From Ditylenchus dipsaci (lineage: Eukaryota; Nematoda; Chromadorea; Rhabditida; Anguinidae), in the NCBI GenBank assembly GCA_004194705.1, contig SADC01001356.1, positions 1 through 64,000 on the forward strand: a stretch of 64,000 nucleotides of DNA. Direction: 5' to 3'. A program made the translations under genes and the position numbers. This document shows, piece after piece, positions 45,501-57,639 of this stretch (position 1 is the first letter of the stretch; each line of letters opens with the position of its first letter). The notes under the pieces are model-generated. The model made no database searches. It was given only the letters and a program-made list of their open reading frames with translations, and was not told the DNA's origin.

Positions 45501-48500
45501 TATGTTTTTCTTGAGGTTGCCTATACTTGATTTCCTAAATAAAAAATGGGATGTTTAAGGTTTGAAACTATTGATCAGACCTTTTCAAAGATCTCTTTTA
45601 TTGTTTTTTATATATTTTTGTAGGAATTCTTTTAGGTGTTTATTAACCTTTTATGTGAACTTTTTGAGATGCTTGTTTTGACAGGTTGGAGACACCGAAA
45701 ATCGTTTTAAAAAAGTCTGCAACCTAAATTATTGAATTGGATATGCTGAGAAGATTTTTCATTCGAAAAAACAAAAACCACAAAGCAGCTTAAAAATTGG
45801 ACAAAAATTTAGTTTTTTTTCAAATCTAATTAAAATGAAAATAAATTTTTCGAGTCGATTTTTGCTAAATGTAGAAATTAAGACTTCAGGCCTAAAATAC
45901 ATTGAAAATGAAATAATATTTTAAAATTTTAGGCTAGAGCAGGCACATTGAAAGCAATGAGCCCCACATTTGACCTGATGGGTCTGGTAAGAGATGGTCT
46001 ACATAGGATCCTGCCAGACAATGCTCATGAGTTATGCTCTGGAAAGCTCTACATTTCGCTGACTCGCCACTCGGACGGCAAGAATGTGCTCGTTTCCAAC
46101 TTCACTTCCAAAGCAGAACTTATTCAAGTGATTTAAACTCACGTGCCTTGTTTTACATTAGAATAAAAAATAAGTTAAGGCAATTGTGTGCAGCTGCTTT
46201 ATCCCAGTGTTTTGCGGTTTCCTAGTGCCCGAATTCAGAGGAGAGAAATTCATAGACGGTGGCTTCTCTGACAACCAGCCAATACTTGATTCCAAGACTA
46301 TTACTGTTTCTCCATTTAGTGGTAAGGAAATTACAATGGATTTAGTTGAATCGGCCTACATTTTTGCCTTGGTCTCTTTTTTACTCTAATTTTTACACAA
46401 AAAACAACGGCAAGACCAAGGCGAAAAATAGGACCCAACTTTCCACTGCAGCCTTGTTGCTTTTGCAAAAATTCCATATTTTATGATTTTTAGGCGAAAG
46501 TGATATTTGTCCATTGGATTTGGACAGTGCTAGGTAGGCTAATTTTTTAGATTATCAATCACACACTAAACCAACACTTTGACTTTAGTATCCTCGGTTT
46601 TGTTTACTTCAACAGCTCTATTCGGTTTACTACAGAAAACTTTTATCGATTTACTTCTGCTTTCTACCACCATCACAAGACATTTGCTCCAAGATTTGTA
46701 GACAAGGCTTTGCTGACGCACTACGATTCTTGACCAAAAATTGTAATAGTCAATAATTTTTATTTTTCCATCTGTTAGACAAACTATTTCAGCAATAACT
46801 CCATGTGCCAAATGTTTAACTGTCCAGTCCACCTACTGCCACTGCCTGTATACAAAAGAAGTCGAGCTTATTCCATGGCCAATAGTGAAGCTGGTTCTCC
46901 TTGCACAAGGTAATACTTTTAAAATGAGCTGTCGACAAGCAAAGCTTCAAAATGAACTGTTGAGAAGCAACATCTGTTTAAAAAATGAAGTAAAAATGCT
47001 TAGATCCGCAATCAGGTCGACACTCCACGGAATGTGCGCCTGAGTGTCGACCGGAGTGCGGACCTAATCATCTTACCCCAGGGCCCGTAACGTTCTTTAT
47101 TTAAAGATTTATCCTTATTTGAGATTTCAAATCTTTGGAGTTTTTGAGATTTTAGGCCAAAATCTTTATTTTTGTTTCTCAAAAATCAATAAGCACTTGA
47201 TAAAATGACTCTTTTTGACCAAAAGTCGTTATTTTACCAAAATGTCCTTTATTTGAAAATTTTGATTTCCGAGCTCTGTTTTACCCCAATTTTTTATCCG
47301 ATTTAGCTTGTCAACAGCTCATTTTGAAGCCCTGAATCTTAGGTACAAAATGGTACTAACAGAAAAAAGTTTCAGTCAAAAAAAAGGTACGGCTCTTCCC
47401 GAGCTAAAAACACGCTAAATCTCACACTAAGGTCGACACTCATTGTGCACGTGCCTTAACATTTCTTTCAACTTTACATCTTTTTTAAAAAAATGGCTTT
47501 TGGTTTACTGTTAATCTAACCTATCATCAAACAAAACAACCATATATAGACGACGCCTTGACTCAGAATGTGAGGTATGCATGGAAAAGCTGGAGCCAAC
47601 ACTAGATTCTGAAGCCACTGAAGTGACCGCTCTTTTCCCTGCAATCATGCAAAAAAGTAGGGTATTTGTGTATTTGAATGCAAAAATAAAACTAAAATCA
47701 ATCGAATTTTAGCATTGAATGAGACCCAGGCAGCAGAATACCGGTACCTAAACTACCTGCTTTCGTTCAGATTAGTCCGATGGTCTGTCAAATTCATGAC
47801 TCCAGTGATAACACCTTTGGAGTACACAATACTTGTCTTCAAAATGTAATCGCTTTCGAGCTTACAGAGTTTTTTTACAAAAATAATGATTGAAATATTC
47901 TTAGGCTAAAAGCTTGGCTAGACAGTGCCTCTAAAAAAGACTTTGTGTTGGAAAGACTGCATACTATTGTGGACTTTATACTCAAAGAAGTGGAGGAGAA
48001 CAGTCTTCTCTGCAGTCCTAAGTTCTCATGCCAGTTGTCTATCAACAAGATTGGTGCACGTACTAAGTCTCAGGCCAGATTAATAGGTTCAAAGCGCAAG
48101 GAGCCTGTTCAGTTCAGAGAGGAGGATGTAAGTTAGAAAACGACTCTTATTTTAGATTTTTTACCAAAAAAATTTCAGGATTACTCAGAATATTCTGCCC
48201 GATTTGATGATGAGGATTCAGTCTCCAGACTTATTGACTACACAAAACACCACGAAGCTATCCTCCATTATTACTATAAAGACAGTGCTAATCAGGTATG
48301 AAAATTTATTTTTTTCAAAGCTTTTCACTTGAAGAGGGGGGTGGGGAGTTACTTATGTATGAAAAAGTGGCCTCCATGGCGCAGTGCATAAGCGTTTTCG
48401 TGTTGCAGGTTCGAACCCATGTGGTTTCATGCTATTTTTTTTTGGCTCGTTTGACCAGTTTTAGAGGTGATTGGACTTTTTTGACGCCAGGTTAGGGAAC

Positions 48501-51500
48501 CAGTGACCCAAATTACCCCTAGAACTGGTCAAACAAGCCATAAATAAATAGCATGCCACCACGTGGAATCGAACCTGCAACACCATTTTGTGCCGAAAAA
48601 CGAAAACGCTTACGAGTTGCGCCATGGAGGTCAGTTTTTCAAACCTAAGTACAGTGTTTTGCTGAGGACACTTTTTGGGCCAGTGAGAGTGAGTGAGAAT
48701 GACATTTGTCCTTACAGACTGTGAGTGAGAATGAGAAGAAAATTCGTCCTCACAGCTTATGAGTGACAGTGAGAATAAAAAAAAAGTTTTTATTCTTAGT
48801 GAGATTCTCACTAACAGTGATAATCTCACTGAAAATGAGAATCTCAGTGAGAATTAAGACAAAATCGGAGCTATTTGAGGGTGAGAACGTTTTTTTTGCC
48901 TGTGAGTAAGAATGAGTCAGAACAGAATTTGTCCTCACAGGTTTTAAGTGAGATTAAGAATAAATTTTTTGTCCTCATAGTTAGTGAGTGAGAGTGAGAA
49001 TTGAAAAAAACCCTGTGAGTGAGATTCTCACTCGAAGTGAGCTCAGCAAAACACTGCCTGAATAAGTTTCACCCCCCCCCTTTAAAAAGCAAGTGTGACC
49101 TTTGTTTAAATTCGCGCTTTTTTATACTTTTCCGATTATTACGGCAGTTTTTTAATTTCAGAAACATAGACGAAGCCTTGAGCGCAGGGTAGGTCGGGCT
49201 CAAACGTGTTCCCGCACTATAAAATGGCTTCAACGAATTCAAAAATGTCACGAAAAGTCTCGAACGCCTACGAACCAAATAAATTAGTACTAAAATCTTC
49301 AAACAACGACACATAGCGAATTTCAGGTCCAAGTCTGTGAAATATTCGACATGCAACGTCCTCGCAAACAATCCAGAGGTTACTTCCCTCCCCCACAATT
49401 TTCCATATCTGGCCAAAAGCCTAAAAAGCTATTGGACGGTCTTCCACGAAACAGCAACCAAGAGACCTTGACCGAAGAAGAGGATGACCAGTCAGAACAT
49501 GGATTCATATTGGGAAGCCCTCCAGTAACTGCCTCAAAAGCACAACCCCAGCTACATAGTCATATCAGCAGTAGTGCCGACCATATCTACTCTTATACTC
49601 CTAAACAAACTTGTGAAAACCTCACAAACTCACTGCCACTAGACTTGCAGACCAGTCAAAACAGCAATAAAGGGGAGGACTCCGGGGTGAACTCGCTGGC
49701 TGAAGAGTCTTCAGTAGCAAAGCCAGAAGTGAAGTAAGTATTAAGCTAGACCAATAAATACCTTTGTTAGTTGAATGAATGTTTCAGAAAGAGAGATGCA
49801 TGTTGTTCCCCTGTTCGTCACTTTGCAAATGCGGGTATTCACCACAAATCTAGTCTACGCTTGGGAGCTGGCTCTTCTAATTCTCAAGCTAAACATTTTG
49901 GAGCTGTTAGAAGACACACTACTTTGGGAGTGTCCACCCACAATCCTAGCTTGTTGGGACCTGCAGCAAATATACGGAAACATGTTTCTTCTTTTTGTCT
50001 TCCAAGGCTTCATTAACAGGTAATACAGTAAAGTGCCGATAACCTGATACCCCTCGGGTTTGTTTCCGCCGAGGGTCCGACACTTTTTTCACGCCTATTT
50101 CCGAAGGCTTTTAAAGACTACATTTTGACAGTCTGGTGCCAAATATCGTGAGGATTCCGATTTTGACGATTGTTCAAAAAGTCGTTTTTCGTGTTATATA
50201 CGTGAAATTCTACAGTTATCTTATGGGGTCTTATTCTGAGTCAGAATGAAAAAAATATAGTCAACAGAACAAAATCATGCCTAGCCCCCAAAAGTCAGAA
50301 ATAAAAAATTAAATTCAGTTTTGTATGGGAAACGGTAAGTTCGCCGACAGTAAATTCGCCGACAGTAAATTCGCCGACACGAATTCGCCGACAGGTAAAT
50401 TCGCCGACAAGTAAATTCGCCGACAAGTAAATTCGCCGACAGGTATATTCGCCGACAGGTATATTCGCCGACAACTCTAATTTTGCGGGAATTTAAATTT
50501 TTTAGTCTGAACCAACCAAACCAAGTGGTCGTCCACTTGGAGCAATTGTTTTTGTTACGTTTTTCATGTTCCAAAACCTGTTTTCTGGACTAATTTGTGT
50601 ATTCTGAAGATTGTTTGACAGTGGTAAAATGACGTTTTCTCGAGTATTTTTTTAGTTTTGCGTAATAATTGATTTCACCAAAATCAATTATTGCCCAATA
50701 CTCAGAAAATACCCGACAAAACGGCATTTTGCTATTATCAAACCGTCTTCAGCATGTCGGAGTTAGTCCAGAAAACAGGTTTTGGAACCCGAAAATGTAA
50801 TTTTTTTTGATAAGTGGACGACCACTTGGTTTAGTTGGTAGATGGATAATATAGTAGAACTGAGGTTGAAATATAGAAAAGATTTCAAAACCTACAGGAA
50901 CCACAGTTTTGGAGTGATTTCGTATCCCGTGGGGTATCCAGGTGTATGGAGGTGGTAGTACCAAGAAAGTGGTATCGGTACTCAGGTGGAAGTGCTTAGG
51001 GAGTGGTACTTGGGTGGTGGTAGAATGTAGTTTCAAAGTAGCGGTGTCTGAATGGTAGTACTCTGTTGGCAGTACCCAAGTTGTATATTAAACCATTAAA
51101 ACCAAGTGATCGTCCACTTGGATCAAAATTTTTTTTTCACGTTTTTGGGTTCCAAAACCTGTTTTCTGGACTAGCTCGGACATGCTGAAGATGATTTGAT
51201 GATAGTAAAATGCCGTTTTCTTGGGTATTTTCTGAGTATTGGGCAATAATTGATTTTGGTGAAATCAATTATTGCGCATAACTAAAAAAATACTCGAGAA
51301 AACGGCATTTTACCACTGTCAAACCATCTTCAGAATGCACGAATTAGTCCAGAAAACAGGTTTTGGAAAAAACAATTGCTCCAAGTGGACGACCACTTGG
51401 TTTGGTTTGTTCAGACTGAAAAATTTAAATTCCCGCAAAATTAGAGTTGTCGGCGAATATACCTGTCGGCGAATATACCTGTCGGCGAATTTAACTGTCG

Positions 51501-51909
51501 GCGAATTTACTTGTCGGCGAACTTACCTGTCGGCGAATTCGTGTCGGCGAATTTACTGTCGGCGAATTTACTGTCGGCAAATTTACCTAGAGCCGTTTTG
51601 TATAGTTAACCAATATTTGACAGTTAGCTAAATTTCGGACATGATTTTTTAAAGTGTTTAAGATCCATAAATTTTCTCCATTAATTTCTAAAGTTACTTA
51701 AATGGTGAAAAAAAACTTGTGGTTTAGGAGCTTCATCTTCCAACCGCAATACCACCAAAAAGGCACCTGGCCCATTTTCCTCAGATTCGGATGCAGATGT
51801 GGGTGATGAACTGTTTATAGCCAACCCCCGCAAACGAACCACAAGCAATGAGTATGACGGAGAGCCTGAGCCTTCCGACACAGATCCTGGACATGTTGCA
51901 GTCAAATGA
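42584..51909 (+). CDS. ATGL/PNPLA2-type patatin-like triglyceride lipase
   Basis: ATGL hydrolyses the first ester bond of triglyceride on lipid droplets with a Ser-Asp dyad. Exons: 42584-42802, 45933-46127, 46180-46321, 46494-46533, 46589-46742, 46828-46909, 47550-47656, 47713-47845, 47905-48127, 48179-48295, 49327-49733, 49788 onward, 51728-51909. Exon 1 has the oxyanion loop ([13 protein letters not shown]) and nucleophile elbow GASAG. Exon 3 has the catalytic Asp ([10 protein letters not shown]) followed by TITVSPFSG as in ATGL. Exons 8-10 cover the C-terminal region, and the rest is a low-complexity tail. Phases agree at nearly all junctions. Exon 5 has a frame break between [18 protein letters not shown] and [18 protein letters not shown]. 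The exon 12 to 13 junction is unresolved; exon 12 also has a stop at 50017. Transposons fill introns 1, 10 and 12. Confidence 0.85.
43153..44075. mobile_element. CCGTATT-family element (923 bp) in lipase intron 1
   Basis: The ends are CCGTATTTCCTCTAATTAAC and its complement, both flanked by TA. It is longer than its relatives. An inner foldback (about 43300-43860) carries GTGTTTTAAGCACGTTTT-type arms and CTTTTTGTCCTGGTCCCC. The right side keeps the family core (TTGGTTGAGCACC). Confidence 0.75.
44117..44268. mobile_element. Pogo-like MITE in lipase intron 1
   Basis: CAGTCAACCACTGATTTAAC pairs with GTTAAATCGAGATTGACTG. TA lies on the left; the right TA has decayed. It is related to the element at 53931-54102. 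Confidence 0.75.
44515..44780. repeat. tRNA-like motifs and a TTAGGC-associated motif
   Basis: GGTGGCCTAGTG near 44520 resembles a tRNA A box, and GGTTTGATTCCCACTGG near 44750 resembles a T-arm/B box. Between them, 44590-44630 is a copy of the TTAGGC-linked dispersed motif (GCAAGGGTAGGCCAGCGTAT). It may be a SINE disrupted by that motif. Confidence 0.45.
48370..48640. repeat. Foldback whose two arms are tRNA-like
   Basis: The left arm (48372-48434) reads CCTCCATGGCGCAGTGCATA as an A-box region and GCAGGTTCGAACCCATG as a B box. The right arm (48548-48632) is the same in reverse orientation. The spacing between the boxes fits a tRNA-derived Pol III promoter, as in SINEs, but no cloverleaf with a proper acceptor stem forms. 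It lies in lipase intron 10. Confidence 0.7.
48652..49056. mobile_element. hAT-like MITE (405 bp) with GAGTGAGAAT iterations
   Basis: The ends are CAGTGTTTTGCTGAG and CTCAGCAAAACACTG. The flanks CCTAAGTA and CCTGAATA agree at six of eight positions. The interior is a long run of degenerate GTGAGTGAGAATGA words on one side that change to CTCACT words on the other. A partial relative lies at 24290-24440. It sits in lipase intron 10. Confidence 0.75.
50327..51594. mobile_element. MULE-like foldback (1.27 kb) with TTCGCCGACA iterons, 9-bp TSD
   Basis: GTTTTGTAT flanks both ends exactly (50318-50326 and 51595-51603). The left end starts GGGAAACGGTAAGTTCGCCG and the right end complements as GGCTCTAGGTAAATTTGCCG. 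Each arm has eight to nine units of GTAAATTCGCCGACAG. Inside is a second long palindrome with CCAAGTGGTCGTCCACTTGG and CCAAAACCTGTTTTCTGGAC, and a GGTGGTAGTAC-rich centre. No transposase. It lies in the last lipase intron. Confidence 0.85.
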
Positions 51910-53046
51910 GCATTGTATTTCTAAACTTGTATATAGCTCACTCAGAATACTTGTAATTTGTTACGGTTTCTAATTTTTGAACTTCTGAAGGTTATGGAAA
52001 ATATATAGCTCTGGAATTTGGGGCTGAAGACTGAGAGACAGATTTTTAAAGCCAAAACTTTTTGTAATGGAAATTTGGTGAGTAAGACCAGTAAACCAAA
52101 AATGTGAAAAATTCTTACTTTTTCGAAAGTCTAGTTTCACAAATTTTTGTATAAAAATGGTATGTGCGTTTATTTCCATCTTTAGCGTCAAAAAAAATCT
52201 ATTACGCAGTATTTTTTTATAGAATAATGCTTTCTGCTAGTTCGTTTCGAGCGTCTAACATTTCCATAACCTCTAAATTTTTGTTTATTGTTATTTGTTG
52301 AATCAAAAAATGAGCTAAAATTTAACTTTTGTTGAACCAACTTAAATTTTAAATGTTAAATTTTAATCTTAAATTAAAAGTATTAAAAAAATGAAGCCAA
52401 TTGTTCTAGCCATTAAACGTGTAAGCTGTTTAATTCGCCTTTTTTGTTGTTGTGTACTCGTCTATTTGTACGAAACGGGCATTTTGACCATATCCTATAT
52501 CGGATAGCGATTTTCGAACCTGGTCCCCTATTGTTTTTTTCAAAAATTTTTTTTTACTCTAAAAGTTTAAAAAAACTATTTATTTGCACTTATAAATTAT
52601 TTTCAGCAAAAAAATTTTTGGTACAATAATTTCAAAAAAAAAATTGCTTTGGTCCCGCAAGGTCATTTTATTTTTGGAATTTTTGTTTTTTATAAAATCC
52701 TCCAAAGCTTGGAAAACCAAGGCAGTAATTTTTTTCAAAATTTTCATACCAAAAATTGTTTTTTTACTAAAAGAAAATAAAAAGTGCAAATACATAGTTT
52801 TAATATTTATGAAAAATATTTTTTCGGAAAAAAAAACAACAGGGGACCAAGTTCAAAAATCGGTGCCCAATATAGATTAGGGCCGGCATTTGAAAGAAAC
52901 TAAACTTTGCTCACTTATTTGATTGTACTATGTGATTTTTCAATAATAAACTTATTTTTTTTCGCATTTTGTGCAAAACTACTGGATCTTACCAACTTTC
53001 ATCTTATCAAATTTCAAAACAGGCAATACCCAAATTATATTTAGTT
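51910..53046. other. Intergenic between lipase and porcupine
   Basis: AT-rich sequence of about 1.1 kb. A diffuse inverted pair (52540-52800) with AAGTGCAAATA/TATTTGCACTT and AAAATTTTTTT words is present. No exon is supported. Confidence 0.4.
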
Positions 53047-56000
53047 ATGGAAGAGAACGAAGAACTTTCGCTAAATGAAAATGACTATCTTTTATTTTCT
53101 CAAGACTTAAATCGAGAATTGGGATACCCAACTGATATTTTGAAGAAAATGAGTATTATGTTGGAGGAGAATCCGCTTATGCTTTAACCCAAATCAGGCA
53201 ATGTGTGCCGGGAGTCATTAGCTCGTTGCAGCCCTTCTTGCTTAAATCTCTAGTGTTCTCGATTCTTCAAAGGCTCGTACTAGTAATAGGTATTGCTTTT
53301 AATTTTCAGCACTGATCTTAGCACCTACAGGACTGACTGTCACAAATGTATATTCTGATGCAGAATTTAATGCTCTACAAGAATTAGAGCTTTCTAAAAC
53401 ACTAAGAATGACCCGCAAATGAAGTATTTAAGAAAGTTAAAAGCAATTTCATGAAAACACTGTTTTTTTAAAAGCAAAGTTCTGAATATAATTGACGAAA
53501 CTTAAAACACGAAAAGCGCTAGCATGAGAAGATCCTACAAATTCAGTCCAAACATGAAAGCAACAAAATTTGCAAGAAAAGTTAGAGGTATTTTAAAAAA
53601 AGTAGCAAATTTTTTTTGGCGCCAATTCAATAATAGTACTACTTTGCCGTTCAATTCACGTTTTTGAATTTTCGATTCGCGCCATCTTGTAGAGCACGAA
53701 ATTCTGCACCAGAATGTACATTTGTGAGAGTTGGTCCTGTAGGTGTTAAGTATTATTTAAAAATGTTTCAGCGAGATGATTTCACAACAAAATATTACAC
53801 AAAATAAAAAGCGATTCGTAAAAGACAAAATAAATTTCAGGCGAAACTCTTTTTTGAAACCAAAACACCCTTCTTGTTGAAAACTTTGAGTCTGACTAAC
53901 AATGAAATTGCCCGAACTGTAAAACTGTTACAGTCAACCCTCGATTCAACGTCACCGCCAGGGACTGGCCCCTAGGTGACGTTAAATCGAGGGTGACGCT
54001 AAATCGGGGGTTCACTTCGAATAAATTTCAGTCAAGGCCAACCAAATTGGTCCATTTTTGGGTGACATTTTATTGGAAAAACCTTAAGTCGAGGGTTGAC
54101 TGTAGTATTATCTAGAAGAGCATAGTCAGTTTACTATACCTAGCCGCAAGCTTTTTTCGGAAAGCTCTCTGGGTTGAAGAAAGCCGTGAAAACCCGGAAA
54201 AGTGCTAATGTTGGTTATTCTAGTGGCTGAATTATCGGTTCTTTGTTTGTCAAATGCTAAATCTGATTATCATGACCTGTATTGAAATTCAAGAATATCG
54301 CCAATGAACGTGGAATCAAAAATAAACGTATGTGAATGATCAGATTTGTCATTTGACAAACAAAAAACTTAGAATTGGGCCTTGAAATTTCCAAAATTTG
54401 CACTTTTGGTGGTTTTTCCAGCTTTCTTAAACCCAGAACTCGCGATTTTTTTGGCTTCCGCAAGAAATCTTGCGGCTAGGTGAAGTAAATCAACTATGCT
54501 CTACAAGATAGTTCTAACAAAAAATTTCGGATTCAATTTTATAGTTCGGCCGGTTTCTTTGTCCTAAGCCAAAAAATAGAGCAAAAATTCGTTAGAATTT
54601 TTCGTGGAATAAATAACTTGTGAATAAATAACTTTTTAGGTTTACCAAACAATTTTTCCAACTCACTTATTGGACTACTCGGGTATGGTCTTTTATGGCT
54701 GCATTCGACTTCACAATTTCAATTAATAGCTCTAAGCACTTATTTTTGGTCACTACTTCTTTGATATTTCTCTTGAAAAAGCAACAATACACTGGTCATT
54801 GGTGTTTGACGGCAACTCTATTATTCACAGCTTTGTGGTAAGAATAATGTTCAAGGGGCATAATAATTAATTAAGATCATAATCAACCATAAACCTGGCT
54901 TAGGCTTACGATCTAGCGATCCAACTATGGATATAATACAGATCGGTTATCAAATTTTTGAAAACTTCGGGTTGGTCATTAATTATTGATTGATGAGTGA
55001 TATGATAATGAATGACTGTTGAGTTTTTTCAAATTTACCGAATTTCGGTCATTTTTCAAGAATTCTTTTTTTCTCTCAAAATGCCATATCTCAACACTCA
55101 GATTATTAAAAATCATTCTGTAAAACAGGTTTTCTAGCTTTTGAGCTGAGCTACAACATCGGGTTTTAATTTTACTAGTAAACTCTAATCAGTTTTGATT
55201 TCTAAAGATTTTATTGATTTTTTATAACTTTTTGTCTTATTTCATAGCCTGTGGTTTTCAAAGTGATCTTTATAACTCATTTCAAAGGCTTGCTAACGGT
55301 ATATTACTTGTTTGGATGCGCATTTAAAAAACTAAAACAATCCAATGAAAAAATGGCCAATAATTAATGACCAACCCAATAATAGAATTTATGCTTCAGC
55401 CAGCTCTACTTCGACGCAACTGAATTTACGTCTTTTCGTGGCTCACTTATGATTGCCTCAATGAAACAGATCTCATTCGCTTATGATACTCAGAAAATGG
55501 TTACCCAGCCAAGTTTTCTTCAAACATTTGCTTTTATTTTCAACCCTGCCACACTACTATTTGGTCCGTTTATCAGCTATGAACAGTTTGCACTGCTCAG
55601 ACTAGTGCAAATCATCAATCACTTAAAGTAATTTTAAATTATTTTGAAGAAAAATCGAAATAATCGTAATTTTATAGGAATCTCTGTGTTCTATGATCTC
55701 TTCTCTAAAATACCTTGCCATCGCCATTTTCTTCGTGACCTATTCATCTTGTTTGGCGGAGGAAATGCCTCATTTACTAGGCTTCCCAATGCTCCACAAA
55801 TACACAACTGCTCAGTCCTACCGTACAAGTCACTATTTTGTTAGCTACTTTGCCATGTTCACAGCTTACATCAGTGGGTTTGGTGATGCTGCTGAAACTA
55901 CCAAATGGAGTAAGGTTGAATGGCCCAGCTCCATGTCTGATGTAGTTGTCTATTGGAATATGCCAATGCATCGATTCCTTCACAAGTGTCAGTTTTCGCT

Positions 56001-57423
56001 TGTCAAAAGTATAATAGGCAAACTCTTTTTAGATATTTTCCAAAAAACTCGCTTTAACTTTGGATATGCAACAGCTATGTTTTCCACCTTCCTTGCCAGT
56101 TCATTGCTGCATGTAAGTAATTAGAAAAGATCAAAAGCTAGCTTAAAAACAGAAGACTGTTATTTAAACAAGAAAAATCCAGGGTTTCAACTTTCTGCTG
56201 ACTGCAGTCCTCCTTTCACTCGGCTTCTATGCTTATGCCGAAAGTGGTGAATATGGCTCTACATTTGTTGGGGTGCTCCCGAAAATTGCATTGGTCGCCT
56301 TTTATTGATTTTTTCGAATTTTTTCTTAATACCGTATTTTTCCTGATAACTCGCCTCCCGAATTTCGGAATTCGCCGGAATTCCGGACTTTAAAGGAGGG
56401 GTGAAAGCTGTGGCTGTATATACTCTCGACACAAAAAGATTAATCCAAGTTTTTAAATGTTGTTTTTGAGCCATATTTTGTCGACAATTCGGTTTTGCGA
56501 TGTCGAACAAACTTGTGCGGAATTCAAAATTGGATTAGCATCATCAATATCAGAATTTCTAAATTTTTTCAAAAAATGCCCTATAAACTGAAATGGAAAA
56601 GTAAAACCCCATTGAAAAAGATGGATTATGTTTTCCGTCACATATCGATTTTCAGTGCATTTTTCGAAAGAATTTAGAAATTCTGATATTGATGTTCTTA
56701 ACCCAACTTTTAATTCTGCACTAGTGTGTGTGACATTGAAACGCTGAGTGGTCGACAAAATATGGTTATCAAACCTCATTTAAAAAACATAAAACTTGGT
56801 GTAATCATTTCGTGCCAATACTATCTCCTTAACAGCTTTCACCCTCCTTTAAGGAAGTCGGTTGTCAGGAAAAATACGGTATTTAAGCATAAGCTTTTCA
56901 TTTAGGCTTAGGCCAGTGTATGTAAGGACGAATTCAAACATGTTTTCCAAATAAAAAAAAATAAAAAAATAGTTAATGAAAAATATTTAAGGACGGGACC
57001 AAGGCAATTTTTTGAGGAGGACACCCAACACATAACGCCCAACTTATTATCTACTACAAAATTTTAATTTGTTTTTTTAAGCATTCCGCAATGGTCTTTC
57101 CAACAAATTAAATGCCTGTTTAAAATCCAGAAAATGCGTGCCAGATTGTCAACATCGATTTAAAAAGGTTGGTTTTTTAGTTTTGTATGACAATGAAAGT
57201 ATCTTTGAATATTAGAATGAGTTCTGGGTGGCTGCGTTAAACCTAGCCTTTGTATTCCTAAAACATTTTTCATCTGGCTTATTTGGGAGCTCCTTTCCAA
57301 CAAACAGATGCCCAAGAATCAGGCTATAGTTGGAGTCACACAATCGCTGTTTGGCACCAGGATTGGCTATTTTCAAGTCCCTTGATTGCTGTTGTCATGT
57401 TACTTTTGTCTTTTCTGCTGTAA
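53047..57423 (+). CDS. porcn: Porcupine-like MBOAT O-acyltransferase (Wnt lipidation)
   Basis: Porcupine is a multi-span ER membrane enzyme that attaches palmitoleate to Wnt proteins. Exons: 53047-53289, 54640-54837, 55400-55627, 55678-56113, 56183-56246, 57082-57167 and 57216-57423 (stop). Key features are the FNPATLLFGPFISYEQF motif, YWNMPMHRFLH with the conserved MBOAT Asn, and SSLLH|GFNF with the catalytic His split by an intron. Exon 6 has ACLKSRKCVPDC. The last exon has IFHLAYLG and a hydrophobic end. Exons 4 to 7 join in phase. Frame breaks are needed in exon 1 (about 53150-53180), exon 2 (about 54770), at the exon 3/4 junction, and in a run of four A in exon 7 (57251-57257). The family call is strong. 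The ATG and the acidic N-terminus (MEENEELSLNENDYLLFSQD) are less sure. MITEs lie in introns 1 and 5. Confidence 0.85.
53317..53750. repeat. Foldback in porcupine intron 1
   Basis: CTTAGCACCTACAGGACTGA on the left pairs with TTGGTCCTGTAGGTGTTAAG on the right; GATGCAGAATTTAATGCTCT pairs with a similar complement. There is a weak reading frame in the left arm (TGLTVTNVYSDAEFN) but nothing recognisable. Confidence 0.7.
53931..54102. mobile_element. Pogo-like MITE (172 bp), TA-flanked
   Basis: The ends are CAGTCAACCCTCGATTCAAC and CTTAAGTCGAGGGTTGACTG, with TA on both sides. The interior has GTGACGTTAAATCGAGGGTG. It lies in porcupine intron 1. Confidence 0.85.
56332..56879. mobile_element. CCGTATT-family element (548 bp) in porcupine intron 5
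   Basis: The left end is CCGTATTTTTCCTGATAACT and the right end complements it as GTCAGGAAAAATACGG, with TA on both sides. Internal arms share TTTAAAGGAGGGTGAAAGC-type words and an AATTTCTAAATTTTTTC pair near the centre. No transposase. Confidence 0.8.
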
Positions 57424-57639
57424 TTTATGGTTTTAATCAAGAATATTTTGAGCATAAAAATGCTGTAACATCATGATCTCATATTTTTGACAAACAAAAC
57501 TTTTAAATGTAAATTGAAGAAATAAAAAATGCAATCCTCTTAACAATTATTGGTCATGTTTTAAGCTGATTTGTAGGAGATGTTGATTAGATATTACTGT
57601 CTTTTTTAGGGTAATTTTGACTAAATTAAAAGGGCTTTA

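Noticed and set aside
48372..48440. Possible tRNA gene on the plus strand
   Set aside because: A- and B-box-like sequences are present, but the acceptor stem does not pair and the segment is mirrored nearby, so it is an element arm.
49775..50023. Hydrophobic open frame ([22 protein letters not shown] part)
   Set aside because: The splice phase from the preceding lipase exon selects another frame ([12 protein letters not shown]); this one is taken as a shadow, though the end of that exon remains unresolved.
50339..50475. Possible CRISPR array (repeats of TTCGCCGACA)
   Set aside because: Spacers are only a few bases and nearly constant, the array is mirrored at 51440-51585, and the DNA is eukaryotic; it is a transposon arm.
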